Shown here: positions 7,681 through 16,010 of the stretch, in pieces | Numbering within the stretch: position 1 is the first letter of the stretch | Layout: the number at the start of each line of letters is the position of its first letter | Source of the DNA: Gammaproteobacteria bacterium | Lineage (GTDB): Bacteria; Gemmatimonadota; Gemmatimonadetes; Longimicrobiales; Gaopeijiaceae | Assembly: GCA_024638345.1 (NCBI GenBank) | Contig: JAHEKL010000021.1 | Coordinates: forward strand, 1 to 18,782 | Direction: 5' to 3' | Length of the DNA: 18,782 nucleotides | The notes under the pieces: model-generated | The model's database searches: none | What the model saw: the letters and a program-made list of their open reading frames with translations, nothing else | Told to the model about the DNA's origin: nothing | Position numbers and translations under genes: made by a program

Positions 7681-9099
7681 ATGCGCGGAACAATCCTGAC
7701 ATTCGCCGTCTTTCTGATCGCCTCCCCCGGGTGCGCTCAGACCGCGGACGATCCGTTTTCGTCCCCGCTCTTCGAGAGCCGGGAGGCGATCGTGGTCGAC
7801 TTCGCGGAGTTCGCGGTGATTCCCGACTCGGATGGCGAGCCACCCCGGATCATGCACCTGGCGAACGAGCCGGTCAGCGAGCGCCTGTTCGTGAACGACA
7901 TGACGGGGCCCTTCTACACCGTCAGCTACGACGGTGGAACGGTGACGGCTTATCTCGACGTCGACGCCGACCGTTGGGGCGTCGGCGTGGAGTCCGGAAG
8001 CCGGGAGCGGGGCGTACAGAGCTTCGCCCTCCATCCGGAGTTCGGCCAAGTCGGCAGCCCCGGCTACGGCAAGCTCTACACCTGGACGGACACCGACAAC
8101 ACGGCTCCGACGCCCGACTTCGTCTCTGGCGACGGTCAGGATTCCCACGACACGGTCCTGCTCGAGTGGAGCGCGGACGATGCCGCCGCCGCGTCCTACG
8201 ACGGAGGTCCGCCACGCGAGCTGATACGGTTCGAGCAGCCCTTCGGAAACCACAATGGCGGACAGATCGGATTCAATCCTCTGGCCCGGCCCGGTGACAC
8301 CGATTACGGTCTGCTCTATGTAGGCATCGGAGACGGAGGCAGCGGGGGCGACCCCCTCAACCTCTCCCAGGATCTCGGGCGCGGCTTCGGTAAGATCTTT
8401 CGTATCGATCCCCTCGGATCGAACAGCGCGAACAGCCAGTACGGAATCCCGGTCGACAATCCGTTCGCCGGGGACGGTGATCCGAACACACTGGGGGAGA
8501 TCTATGCCTACGGGGTCCGTAACCCCCAGCGATTCGCCTGGGATCCGGTCAACGGAAACATGTTCCTTGCCGACATCGGTCAGAACATCGTCGAGGAGCT
8601 CAGCATCGTGACCCGGGGAGCCAACCTCGGTTGGAACACTTGGGAGGGCAGCTTCCGGTTCATCAGCCGCCAGGCCGTGGATCTCACCGACCAGCGCGGT
8701 GATCCCTCGGTCACCTTCCCGGTAGCGGAGTACGGGCAGCTGGATCCCCTGCTCCAGCCCAGCTCGGCAGCCTCGGGCGTGCACGTGTACCGAGACGGCG
8801 ACATTCCTCAGCTCGAGGGCCTCGTTCTGTTCACCGACCTTCCCAGCGGTGAGATCCTCTACATCGACGCCGATGATCTTCCGAACGGAGGTCAGGCACC
8901 CATCGGGCGTGTGCTTCTCGACGACGAGGGGGTGGCGAAGACCGTTTTGGAAATCGTTCGGGAGAAGAACGCGGACCAGGGAAGGCCACCGGCCACGCGG
9001 GTCGACCTGCATCTCGCGGCCGGTCCGAACGGCGAGGTCCTCCTCCTCAACAAACATGACGGCGTCGTGCGCATGCTGGTTCCGGACGAGGACCGCTGA
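7681..9099 (+). CDS. Exported PQQ-dependent sugar dehydrogenase (GSDH family)
   Basis: A 472-residue protein starting at ATG 7681 behind GGAGAGG (7668-7674). Residues 1-20 are a signal peptide ending 'PGCAQ'; Cys18 could be lipidated, although 'ASPGC' is a poor lipobox. The rest is a glucose/sorbosone dehydrogenase beta-propeller. Seen are 'SFALHPEF' with His118, at the place of the catalytic histidine of soluble glucose dehydrogenase; 'HNGGQIGF' (191-198); 'LLYVGIGDGGSGGDP' (211-225); 'GKIFRIDP' (237-244); 'YGVRNPQRFAWDP' (277-289) and 'DIGQN' with 'NLGWNTWEG'. These fit aldose sugar dehydrogenases that oxidise sugars to lactones in the periplasm with PQQ and Ca2+. No PQQ biosynthesis genes lie in the window, so the cofactor is inferred. 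An insertion-like acidic stretch at about 133-185 is longer than usual. The gene seems to stand alone. Confidence 0.88.
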   Translation: MRGTILTFAVFLIASPGCAQTADDPFSSPLFESREAIVVDFAEFAVIPDSDGEPPRIMHLANEPVSERLFVNDMTGPFYTVSYDGGTVTAYLDVDADRWGVGVESGSRERGVQSFALHPEFGQVGSPGYGKLYTWTDTDNTAPTPDFVSGDGQDSHDTVLLEWSADDAAAASYDGGPPRELIRFEQPFGNHNGGQIGFNPLARPGDTDYGLLYVGIGDGGSGGDPLNLSQDLGRGFGKIFRIDPLGSNSANSQYGIPVDNPFAGDGDPNTLGEIYAYGVRNPQRFAWDPVNGNMFLADIGQNIVEELSIVTRGANLGWNTWEGSFRFISRQAVDLTDQRGDPSVTFPVAEYGQLDPLLQPSSAASGVHVYRDGDIPQLEGLVLFTDLPSGEILYIDADDLPNGGQAPIGRVLLDDEGVAKTVLEIVREKNADQGRPPATRVDLHLAAGPNGEVLLLNKHDGVVRMLVPDEDR

Positions 9100-9179
9100 G
9101 CACGACCTCGGACGGGGCGGAGCTTGCGATGGCCGGGAGCCTGACCACGATGGTCGACGGATCGGCGTTCGGGCCCCGC

Positions 9180-10220
9180 TCAGCAGACGCTTCCGAGCAC
9201 TCCACCACCACCACAATAGGTCGTGTCCTGAAGCTGAATCCGTAGCCCGTCCGGGTCGGTGAAGTAGAGTTCGGGAGTGCCGCCCGGCGCGCCTCCCCGA
9301 TTGGGCATTCGCATGCTCACGAAAGAGGTGAGCGGCACGTTCGCACCCTCTCCTTCCGCCCGCGGACGAATCCCATAGTCGGCCAGAGTCGAAAGGAGGG
9401 CGTCGGTTTCGTATCCTTCCACCGTCAGGCACACGTGGTTGATGGTGCCCCTCGGAGGTGCGCCAGCGGGGGTGTTCGCCCCTCCTCCGGTGAACATCAG
9501 GAACTGCGGCCCGCCTGCGTCGATGTCGATGGCCGCGGCTGCAGCCTGGTACACCTGGATCCCGATCCCGAAGATCTCCTGGTAGAACTGGTTCGCCCGG
9601 TCCGGATCCGAAACGTTGCTCGTGAAATGGTTCAGATCCAGCACCGGGATGAGCCCCGGACCTGGGGCCGGCTCGGCAGCGCCGCATGAGCTTCCCAGTG
9701 GACCTCCACCGCCACAGTGGTCGCGACCCACGATTTGAATCACGATCCCATGCGGATCCCCCAGGTATAGCTCCGTCGTCCCGCCCGACGCGCCCCCGGC
9801 GTCCGGTCCGCGGGTCGCGGTCCACACCCGCATGCTCTTGTCGGGCGGAGTCACGGCCCCCGCCGACCGAATCCCGAACTCGGAGAGTGACTCGATGATT
9901 CGCTCGACGTCGAAGTCGCCTACAGCGATCCCCATCCGAGTGATGCCCGGAGCTTCCGCCCCGGCGGGCTGAATCGCCATGAACTGAGGGCCGTCCCCGA
10001 TCCGCAGGACGAAGGACGAGCCTTGCCTCGCCTGGATCGGCATTCCGAGAAGTCCCTGATAGAACTCCACGGAGCGCTGGGGATCGGATACTCCCAAGAC
10101 CACGTGATTCAAGCCCAAGGCGGAGAGCCTTCGTCGTCCGCTGCGAGCCATCAGGCGCGGGACCGCCGCCACCACCGGGAGCGAAGCGAGAAAGCTCCGG
10201 CGATCGATTGGGTGTCTCAT
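9180..10220 (-). CDS. Tat-exported protein with two VOC (glyoxalase-fold) domains
   Basis: A 346-residue protein with ATG at 10220 and GGAGG 7 bases upstream (10228-10232). The N-terminus 'DRRSFLASLPVVAAVPRLMA' is a twin-arginine signal, so the protein should be exported folded, perhaps with its metal bound. Two related vicinal-oxygen-chelate domains follow, about 35-168 and 190-335. Domain 2 carries a complete set of possible metal ligands: His198 ('LNHFTS'), His262 ('INHVCL') and Glu317 ('ELYFTDPDG'). Domain 1 has His39 and Glu150 but Arg95 or its neighbour where the middle His should be. Each domain ends in the same cysteine-bracketed motif C-GGGG-x-LG-S-x-C (169-179 and 336-346). VOC enzymes include glyoxalases, extradiol dioxygenases and epimerases; none can be singled out. 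It lies 77 bases behind the permease and is probably the third gene of that operon. Confidence 0.88.
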   Translation of the reverse strand: MRHPIDRRSFLASLPVVAAVPRLMARSGRRRLSALGLNHVVLGVSDPQRSVEFYQGLLGMPIQARQGSSFVLRIGDGPQFMAIQPAGAEAPGITRMGIAVGDFDVERIIESLSEFGIRSAGAVTPPDKSMRVWTATRGPDAGGASGGTTELYLGDPHGIVIQIVGRDHCGGGGPLGSSCGAAEPAPGPGLIPVLDLNHFTSNVSDPDRANQFYQEIFGIGIQVYQAAAAAIDIDAGGPQFLMFTGGGANTPAGAPPRGTINHVCLTVEGYETDALLSTLADYGIRPRAEGEGANVPLTSFVSMRMPNRGGAPGGTPELYFTDPDGLRIQLQDTTYCGGGGVLGSVC

Positions 10221-10297
10221 GGGTTTTCCTCCGTCCGTACTGGAGGTGATGGAGACCTCGAACTCGTCCCCTGGATCGGTTGCGCGATCACCGAGCC

Positions 10298-11644
10298 TCA
10301 GACCCAGCCCACCACCCAGAGCACGTAAACCGTGGCCATCGCGAACACACCGTTCACGAGCGTGACGCCTCCATAGGAGATGAGCGCGGAGCGCAGAGGC
10401 ATCCGAGACAGGGAGGTGCACACCCAGAAATAACTCGAGTTGACGTACTTGACGATGATCGACCCCGCCGCGCCCGCAAGCATCGTGGCCTCCGGCGAGA
10501 GTCCCAGAGTGCCCATCATGGGGGCTGCGATCGATGCGGCTGTGATCACCCCGACAGTAGTGGAACCAGTGATCATGTTTCCCACGATCCCCAGGACGAA
10601 GGGGAGAAAGATCGGCGGTAGTCCCGTCGCGGCTACCGCGTTCGCGATCGCTTCTACGGCCGGGGTTTCTCGCAGAATCTGACTGAGTGATCCGCCCAGA
10701 CCGGTCACCATGATGATCATGGCCGATGCGCGCAGCCCCTCCTCGACCCACTCCCCAGTCCGTGCTTTGGCGTGCTCGGTCTTGGTGTTTCGATACGCCA
10801 GTAGCACCCCTATGCCCAGAGCGACGACAGGCCACCCCAGGTAGAGCAGGGCGGCGTTCACGATGTGCTCCTCGGGGAGGGTCAGCCCGGCCACGCTCTG
10901 ACCACCGATGAGAACCAGCGGAATCAGGATAGGCGCGTAAGCCTTCCAGGTGGTGGGCAGCTCGGATTCGCGACCCTGGTCGACGAACGAGCCGCCGACG
11001 AACTCGTCAGAGGGGGGGGAGTCGATCCGCGGACCGGCGAACAGGGCAAAGACCCATCCGGCTAGCGAGCCGATCAGACATGCGATGGACCCGAACAGGA
11101 TCACCGTCCCCAGATCGGCCCCTACCAGAGCGACGGCGGCCAGGGGACCGGGAGTCGGTGGGACCATCGCATGCGTGAGCTGCATGGCACCCACCAGCCC
11201 CGTGGACATCACGCTCATGTTCACCCCGGTCTGAAGCGCGGCGGAATGCACCAGGGGATTCAAGATCACGTACCCGACGTCCGAGAAGATCGCCACGCCG
11301 ATTATGAAACCGCTCAGCGTGAGAGCGAGGGGGGTCCGTTTCTCGCCGACCCACCGGACCATCGTCGCCGTGATCTTCTCGACCGCTCCCGTGTGCTTGA
11401 GCGCCTCCGCCAAGATCGATCCCAGCACGATGATCACGGCGATACTCTGGATCGTGTTTCCGAAGCCCTGCTCGAACGCGGAGATGAAGAGCGCGCGATC
11501 CACACCTGGAAGCAGCGCGAAGAGGAGGATGGGCACGAGAAGGGCGATGAAAACGTGCCATTTGTAAGCGGTGATGGCCAAGAAGAGCAGGGCCACGACC
11601 GCGAGGAGCCCGGCCAGTGCGACGAAGATGCTCTCGGTGATCAC
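10298..11644 (-). CDS. GntP-family permease (gluconate / hydroxy-acid type)
   Basis: A 448-residue inner-membrane transporter with about 12 hydrophobic segments, the normal GntP length. Family marks are 'IFSDVGYVILNPLV' (119-132), 'THAMVPPTPGPLAA' (157-170) and 'GNMITGSTTVGVITAAS' in the C-terminal half. The start GTG at 11644 overlaps the TGA of the upstream dehydrogenase gene (GTGA, 11641-11644), so the two are translationally coupled. GntP proteins import gluconate, and relatives import other sugar or hydroxy acids (D-glycerate, D-serine), usually with H+. Coupling to a D-2-hydroxyacid dehydrogenase suggests that it imports that enzyme's substrate, such as glycolate, D-lactate, D-glycerate or 2-hydroxyglutarate. 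This specificity is inferred from context only. Canonical glycolate and lactate importers (GlcA, LldP) belong to a different family. Confidence 0.92.
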   Translation of the reverse strand: MITESIFVALAGLLAVVALLFLAITAYKWHVFIALLVPILLFALLPGVDRALFISAFEQGFGNTIQSIAVIIVLGSILAEALKHTGAVEKITATMVRWVGEKRTPLALTLSGFIIGVAIFSDVGYVILNPLVHSAALQTGVNMSVMSTGLVGAMQLTHAMVPPTPGPLAAVALVGADLGTVILFGSIACLIGSLAGWVFALFAGPRIDSPPSDEFVGGSFVDQGRESELPTTWKAYAPILIPLVLIGGQSVAGLTLPEEHIVNAALLYLGWPVVALGIGVLLAYRNTKTEHAKARTGEWVEEGLRASAMIIMVTGLGGSLSQILRETPAVEAIANAVAATGLPPIFLPFVLGIVGNMITGSTTVGVITAASIAAPMMGTLGLSPEATMLAGAAGSIIVKYVNSSYFWVCTSLSRMPLRSALISYGGVTLVNGVFAMATVYVLWVVGWV

Positions 11645-14600
11645 GGAGTCATCACCGCCGAGCGAACGATGTCGATCGGGTGCCTGGCGACGCGGCCGCC
11701 TCCGTGCGCGATCTGCTGTCGACAGGAAACCCCGGTCGCCGCGATGAGCGTACCCGGATCGGCTGCTTTCACTGCTGGGAAGAGACGGTGACTACCCACG
11801 TTCATCGACAGATCGTAGTGCTCGCGCTCGAAGCCGAAGGACCCGGCCATTCCGCAGCACCCGGCGTCCAGAACCTCGACGTCCGCCCCCGGAATCGCCT
11901 GGAGTAGCCGGATACTCCCCTTCTGCGCACCCGCAGCCTTTTGGTGACAGTGGCCATGGAACAGGATCCTGGAGCCGGCCGCGGAGCTCGTGGGATCGAC
12001 GCTGAGGGAACCGTCCTCGAGCGCATCGGCGAGTAGTTCGTCCGCCAGTCGGGCCTGGCGGGCGATGGCCTCCGCGCCCTCCAGGTTCTCCGGCCTCAGA
12101 GTCAGGAGTTCGTCCTTCAAGGTCAACACGCAGGACGGCTCGCATCCTACGATCGGGATGCCGGCCCGGGCCGTCGGTGCCAGTCGCTCGATGAGCCGAC
12201 CCTGGGTCTCCCTGGCCTCTCGCAGGAGCCCCTTGGAGATCAGCGCTCGCCCACAGCATACGTCGTCTGCGAGCGAAACGTCCCACCCCGCGGACTCCAA
12301 CAGCTCGATCGCCGCTCTCCCGATCTCCGGCTCCGTGAAGCTACTGAAGGAGTCGGCCAGGAAGACCAGTGATCTGCGCGAACGCACAGGGCCGGCGCCA
12401 CCGGCCGCACCGTTCGGGGATGAGAAGCTCGATTCGGCAGGGCTTGGTCGAGAGGCCCTGGCTCGGCGCACGAACCATTTCGGCAGCGTGTCCCTTGTGA
12501 ACCTGGGCAGAGGCCGACGTCGGTCGATTCCCAGGACACGCTCCATCAGGGCCCGTACAAAGCCGATCGACGCCGGAAGATTGGAGAGCGGAGCGAACGC
12601 GGACCCCCATCGGTTCAGCGCGCGCGCGTGCCCGAAGAGCCGAGTCCGGAAGGGCACTCCGTGCTTCTCGTAATAGTGGGCCAGCGTCTCCGACTTCATG
12701 GCCGCCATGTCGACTGCGAGGGGGCACTCGGTCTGGCAGGCCTTACACTCCAGACACAGGTCCAGGATCTCGTGGATCCGTGGGTCGGCGAGCGCTTCCG
12801 CCGGGTCGTTCGCTGACAGGGCCCGGACGAGTGCATTCGCACGGCCTCGCGTAGAGTGCTCTTCGTCGCGCGTCGCCATGTACGACGGGCACATCACACC
12901 GCCGGCTCCCGGGGATTTCCGGCAGGCTCCAATTCGCATGCACCGGTTCGCGGCCCCCCTCATCCCATCCTCGAAGTCGAAGTGGAAGTGGGTCTCCAGA
13001 GCCGGGGCGGCGCCCAGTGCAGGCTCTCTGAGGTGCTCGGTCATGGCTGGTCCGGACACTTTCTTGCCAGGGTTCAGACGGTGGTCCGGATCGAAGATGC
13101 GCTTCACCTCGACCATGGCCGAGTAGAACTCGTCGCCGAAGAAGCGTCGGTTGAACTCCCCGCGGGCCAGGCCGTCACCGTGCTCGCTGCTGTTCATCCC
13201 ACCGAACTTCTGAACGAGCACGAGCACTTGCTCGGCCACGTCCCTCATTTTCTCCACCTCGCCAGGACGGGTCAGGTCCATGAACGGCCGAATGTGAAGG
13301 GTCCCGGCCGACGCGTGACCGTAGAAGCCGGCTCGCAGCCCGTGCTCGTCCAGAATACCGGCGAACTCCCGCGTGAACTCCGCCAGGCGGAGAGGGTCGA
13401 CCGCGGTATCCTCCACGAACGCCAACGAGCGCTCCCGTCCGTGTCCGTCATTCAAGAGGAGCCCCTGGCCGGCCTTTCGAAGCTCCCGGAAGCCCTTCTG
13501 CTCCTTGGGGGTCGGCGCGGTCACCAGTGCGTACCCGTGACCTCCGCTAGACCAGGCTTCGCGCAGCCTCTCCATGGCCGCCCCGGCCTCCTCTGGGGAA
13601 TCCCCATAAAACTCGACCCAGAGGATCGCTCCTGGATTCCCCTCCAGGTGGCTAGTTAGGTGCGCGTGCACGGGCGACTTGCGCGCGAGGTCGAGGATCA
13701 TTCGATCGACCAGCTCCACAGCGGTCGCTCCGAGCTCCATGGCGATCGGAGCCGCCTCGATGGCCGCGGAGATCGAATCGAAGTGCCCGACCAAGGCCGC
13801 GATCGCGCTTGGGCGGGGCACGAGCCGCACCTTGGCTTCTACGGTAATCGCCAGCGTGCCCTCCGATCCGACGACCAGCTTCGAAAGATCGAACCGACCC
13901 GCCTCGGGAAGCATCCGCTCGAGGCGGTACCCCCCCGATCGCCGCCAATGCTCTGGAACGGCACTCCGGATGACATCCGCGCGTTCCGCGATCAGGGCCG
14001 GGATTTCTCGATACAGCGCTCCCTCCAGCCCCGGCACGGCGCTCCTTCTCGCGATCTCGTCCGGCTCGACCGCGTGGAGCCGCGCGACGCTCCCGTCCGA
14101 AAGCACGGTGGTCAACTCTTCGACGTGGTCGATCGTCATCCCGTAGCGGGCGGATCGGGACCCGCACGAGTTGTTTCCGATCATCCCACCGATCGTGGCT
14201 CGGTTACCTGTCGACGTGTCCGGTGCGAACAGGAGCCCATGGACCCCGCTGGCCCGGTTCAGATCGTCCTGGACCAAGCCGGGCTGAACCACGGCGAATC
14301 GCTCTTCGGGATCGAGCTCGATCACACGATTCATGTGCTTCGAGAAATCCAACACGAGCGCGTGCCCCTCGGTCTGCCCCGCCAGACTCGTCCCGCCCCC
14401 GCGAGGCAGCACCGGTATGTCGAACTGTCTCGCCGTCTCCACCGCAGCGATGACATCGTCGACGTCCGAGGGGAAGACGACCCCGATGGGCTCGATCGAG
14501 TACATGCTCGCATCGGTGGAGAAGAGATGTCGGGAATATGAATCGAAGCGGACTTCGCCCTTGAGCTCACGGCGGAGAGCTGCCTCGATCTCCGACGAAG

Positions 14601-14658
14601 AGGCCTGGTTGGTAGGGGACCGGACGGGTGTCGCCACGGGAAGCGTCGTACGGCTCAC
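11641..14658 (-). CDS. FAD / Fe-S D-2-hydroxyacid dehydrogenase (YdiJ-like fusion)
   Basis: A 1005-residue fusion starting at GTG 14658, with GAGGAGG at 14667-14673, 8 bases upstream. Residues 45-280 form the FAD-binding PCMH domain ('PRGGGTSLAGQ' 85-95; 'TIGGMIGNNSCGSRSARYG' 155-173). Residues 285-540 are the FAD-oxidase C-terminal domain ('GHASAGTLHIRP', 'SEHGDGLARG'). Then comes a ferredoxin-like part: Cys573, Cys579, Cys590 and the perfect 'CLECKACQTECP' set (Cys635, 638, 641, 645). Two CCG-type heterodisulfide-reductase-like repeats follow: 'DDVCCGRA' (801-802) with 'GCEPSC' (839-843), and 'HGHCHQK' with 'GCCGMAGS' (934-935). The order and length match YdiJ, a D-2-hydroxyglutarate dehydrogenase, and are close to D-lactate and glycolate dehydrogenases. 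It should oxidise a D-2-hydroxy acid to the 2-oxo acid and pass electrons to the respiratory chain. Which acid is not settled. It leads the operon with permease and VOC protein. Confidence 0.93.
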   Translation of the reverse strand: MSRTTLPVATPVRSPTNQASSSEIEAALRRELKGEVRFDSYSRHLFSTDASMYSIEPIGVVFPSDVDDVIAAVETARQFDIPVLPRGGGTSLAGQTEGHALVLDFSKHMNRVIELDPEERFAVVQPGLVQDDLNRASGVHGLLFAPDTSTGNRATIGGMIGNNSCGSRSARYGMTIDHVEELTTVLSDGSVARLHAVEPDEIARRSAVPGLEGALYREIPALIAERADVIRSAVPEHWRRSGGYRLERMLPEAGRFDLSKLVVGSEGTLAITVEAKVRLVPRPSAIAALVGHFDSISAAIEAAPIAMELGATAVELVDRMILDLARKSPVHAHLTSHLEGNPGAILWVEFYGDSPEEAGAAMERLREAWSSGGHGYALVTAPTPKEQKGFRELRKAGQGLLLNDGHGRERSLAFVEDTAVDPLRLAEFTREFAGILDEHGLRAGFYGHASAGTLHIRPFMDLTRPGEVEKMRDVAEQVLVLVQKFGGMNSSEHGDGLARGEFNRRFFGDEFYSAMVEVKRIFDPDHRLNPGKKVSGPAMTEHLREPALGAAPALETHFHFDFEDGMRGAANRCMRIGACRKSPGAGGVMCPSYMATRDEEHSTRGRANALVRALSANDPAEALADPRIHEILDLCLECKACQTECPLAVDMAAMKSETLAHYYEKHGVPFRTRLFGHARALNRWGSAFAPLSNLPASIGFVRALMERVLGIDRRRPLPRFTRDTLPKWFVRRARASRPSPAESSFSSPNGAAGGAGPVRSRRSLVFLADSFSSFTEPEIGRAAIELLESAGWDVSLADDVCCGRALISKGLLREARETQGRLIERLAPTARAGIPIVGCEPSCVLTLKDELLTLRPENLEGAEAIARQARLADELLADALEDGSLSVDPTSSAAGSRILFHGHCHQKAAGAQKGSIRLLQAIPGADVEVLDAGCCGMAGSFGFEREHYDLSMNVGSHRLFPAVKAADPGTLIAATGVSCRQQIAHGGGRVARHPIDIVRSAVMTP

Positions 14659-14666
14659 GGACGTCG

Positions 14667-14673
14667 CCTCCTC
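14667..14673 (-). promoter_or_regulatory. Ribosome binding site of the FAD/Fe-S dehydrogenase
   Basis: Read on the minus strand, GAGGAGG lies 8 bases before the GTG start at 14658. It supports GTG as the real start of the dehydrogenase. Confidence 0.75.
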
Positions 14674-14689
14674 GGGGCCCGCACGTTTC

Positions 14690-14719
14690 TTGACACTCGT
14701 CCCGGCCCGCTTCTACTGT
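14690..14719 (+). promoter_or_regulatory. Likely sigma-70-type promoter with inverted repeat, upstream of class V aminotransferase
   Basis: A perfect -35 box TTGACA (14690-14695) is followed after 18 bases by TACTGT (14714-14719), or after 16 bases by TCTACT. Both are weak -10 boxes. Transcription would begin near 14725, about 60 bases before the aminotransferase ATG at 14784. TGACA (14691-14695) and TGTCA (14717-14721) form an inverted repeat that straddles the promoter and could be an operator. This is the 125-base region from which both the hydroxyacid operon (minus) and the aminotransferase (plus) start. Confidence 0.42.
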
Positions 14720-14783
14720 CAGGCTCTCCCCTCCCGGCGACAACCGTCGCTCGGGCTACTGCGTCATTCGGACCCGGACCCTC

Positions 14784-15950
14784 ATGTCGAGACCCCCGAC
14801 GGGCTGGCACTTCCTTCAGATCCCCGGCCCCTCGAACGTGCCGGAGCGGATCCTTCGAGCGATGGCTCGCCCCACGATCGACCATCGGGGGCCGGAGTTC
14901 TCCGAAATGGCGCTCGAGGTCTTGAGCGGCCTCCGATGGCTGGTCGGTACGGACGGGCCCGTGATCATCTACCCCTCGTCGGGCACGGGCGCTTGGGAGG
15001 CTGCGCTCGTCAATACGCTGAGCCCCGGGGACCGTGTCCTGATGTTCGAGACCGGTCACTTCGGGGTGGAGTGGGCCGAGGTAGCCCAGCGATTGGGCCT
15101 CGCCGTGGAGTTGGTTCCCGGAGACTGGCGACACGGAGTCGATCCCGACGTGGTGGAGGAGCGCCTGGCGGCGGATGAGCCCCCAACGTACAAGGCGATC
15201 GCGGTCCTGCACAACGAGACCTCGACGGGTGTGGTCAGTCGAATTCCGGAGATTCGCCGGGCCATCGATCGCGTCGGTCATCCAGGCCTGCTGATGGTCG
15301 ACACGATCTCGTCGCTCGGGTCCGTGGAATACCGGCACGACGAGTGGGGTGTAGACGTGACCGTGGCGGCATCGCAGAAGGGCCTGATGCTTCCGCCAGG
15401 CCTGGCGTTCACTGGAGTCAGCGCCAAAGCCATCCAGGCCTCTCGGACCGCCAGTCTTCCCCGCTCCTATTGGGAGTGGGAGAGGATGATCGCACAGAAC
15501 GAGAAGGGTTTCTTCCCGTTCACCCCCGCCACCAACCTGCTCTATGGGCTCCGTGAGTCGCTCGAGATGTTCCGGGCAGCGGGACTCGAAAGCATCTTCG
15601 CGCGCCACACGCGGCACGGTGCGGCGACGAGGGCCGCGGTGCAGACCTGGGGGCTGGAGGTCCAGTGCCAATGCCCAGAGGAATACAGCGGGGTACTCAC
15701 GGGTATCCAGGTGCCCGAAGGCCACGACGCGGATGCGTTCCGTGCGTTCGCGCTGAAGCGCTTCGACCTCTCACTCGGGACCGGGCTCGGGAAGCTCAAG
15801 GGGAAGATGTTTCGTGTCGGTCACCTCGGGGACTTCAACGATCTCATGCTGATCGCCACCCTGGCCGGTGTCGAATCGGGGCTCGCGTTATCGGGCATTC
15901 CGATCCGGCGTGGCGGTGTCGCCGCAGCGCTCGAGCACTTGGAGGCGTAG
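14784..15950 (+). CDS. Class V PLP aminotransferase (serine/alanine-glyoxylate type)
   Basis: A 388-residue fold-type I PLP enzyme, of normal length for serine-glyoxylate or alanine-glyoxylate aminotransferases. Motifs are 'IPGPSNVPERILRAM' (13-27), 'SSGTGAWEAAL' (65-75) for the PLP phosphate, 'HNETSTGV' (143-150), Asp173 in 'MVDTISSLGS', and Lys199 in 'AASQKGLMLPPGL', the Schiff-base lysine. Near the C-terminus is 'FRVGHLGDFND' (343-352) with the substrate-carboxylate-binding arginine. The reaction is glyoxylate plus serine or alanine giving glycine plus hydroxypyruvate or pyruvate, in the cytoplasm. The gene is transcribed divergently from the FAD/Fe-S hydroxyacid dehydrogenase, whose product would be glyoxylate if the substrate were glycolate. 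This gives a plausible shared pathway. ATG 14784 has no strong ribosome binding site. Specificity between serine, alanine and other donors cannot be told by eye. Confidence 0.92.
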   Translation: MSRPPTGWHFLQIPGPSNVPERILRAMARPTIDHRGPEFSEMALEVLSGLRWLVGTDGPVIIYPSSGTGAWEAALVNTLSPGDRVLMFETGHFGVEWAEVAQRLGLAVELVPGDWRHGVDPDVVEERLAADEPPTYKAIAVLHNETSTGVVSRIPEIRRAIDRVGHPGLLMVDTISSLGSVEYRHDEWGVDVTVAASQKGLMLPPGLAFTGVSAKAIQASRTASLPRSYWEWERMIAQNEKGFFPFTPATNLLYGLRESLEMFRAAGLESIFARHTRHGAATRAAVQTWGLEVQCQCPEEYSGVLTGIQVPEGHDADAFRAFALKRFDLSLGTGLGKLKGKMFRVGHLGDFNDLMLIATLAGVESGLALSGIPIRRGGVAAALEHLEA

Positions 15951-16010
15951 CGCCGGCGACGTCCAGTCGAGATCTGAGCTCGAGACTCGCCGACTCTCTC
16001 TGACCGTTCG

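Noticed and set aside
9143..9155. GACCA-CGA-TGGTC hairpin between the convergent sugar dehydrogenase and VOC genes
   Set aside because: A 5-bp stem without a T-run is too weak to call a terminator in this base composition.
7540..9825. A 761-codon open frame on the minus strand
   Set aside because: It lies antisense to the clear sugar dehydrogenase and runs in a wrong frame through the VOC gene. Its translation is Arg/Gly/Val-rich without any domain, and no start with a ribosome binding site was seen. It is a high-GC shadow.
10221..10835. N-terminal extension of the VOC gene up to 10835
   Set aside because: It would overlap the permease gene. The ATG at 10220 has a good ribosome binding site and begins a Tat signal.
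14655..15725. A 356-codon open frame antisense to the class V aminotransferase
   Set aside because: The plus-strand frame has complete PLP motifs. The antisense product has no recognisable motif and ends across the divergent promoter region.
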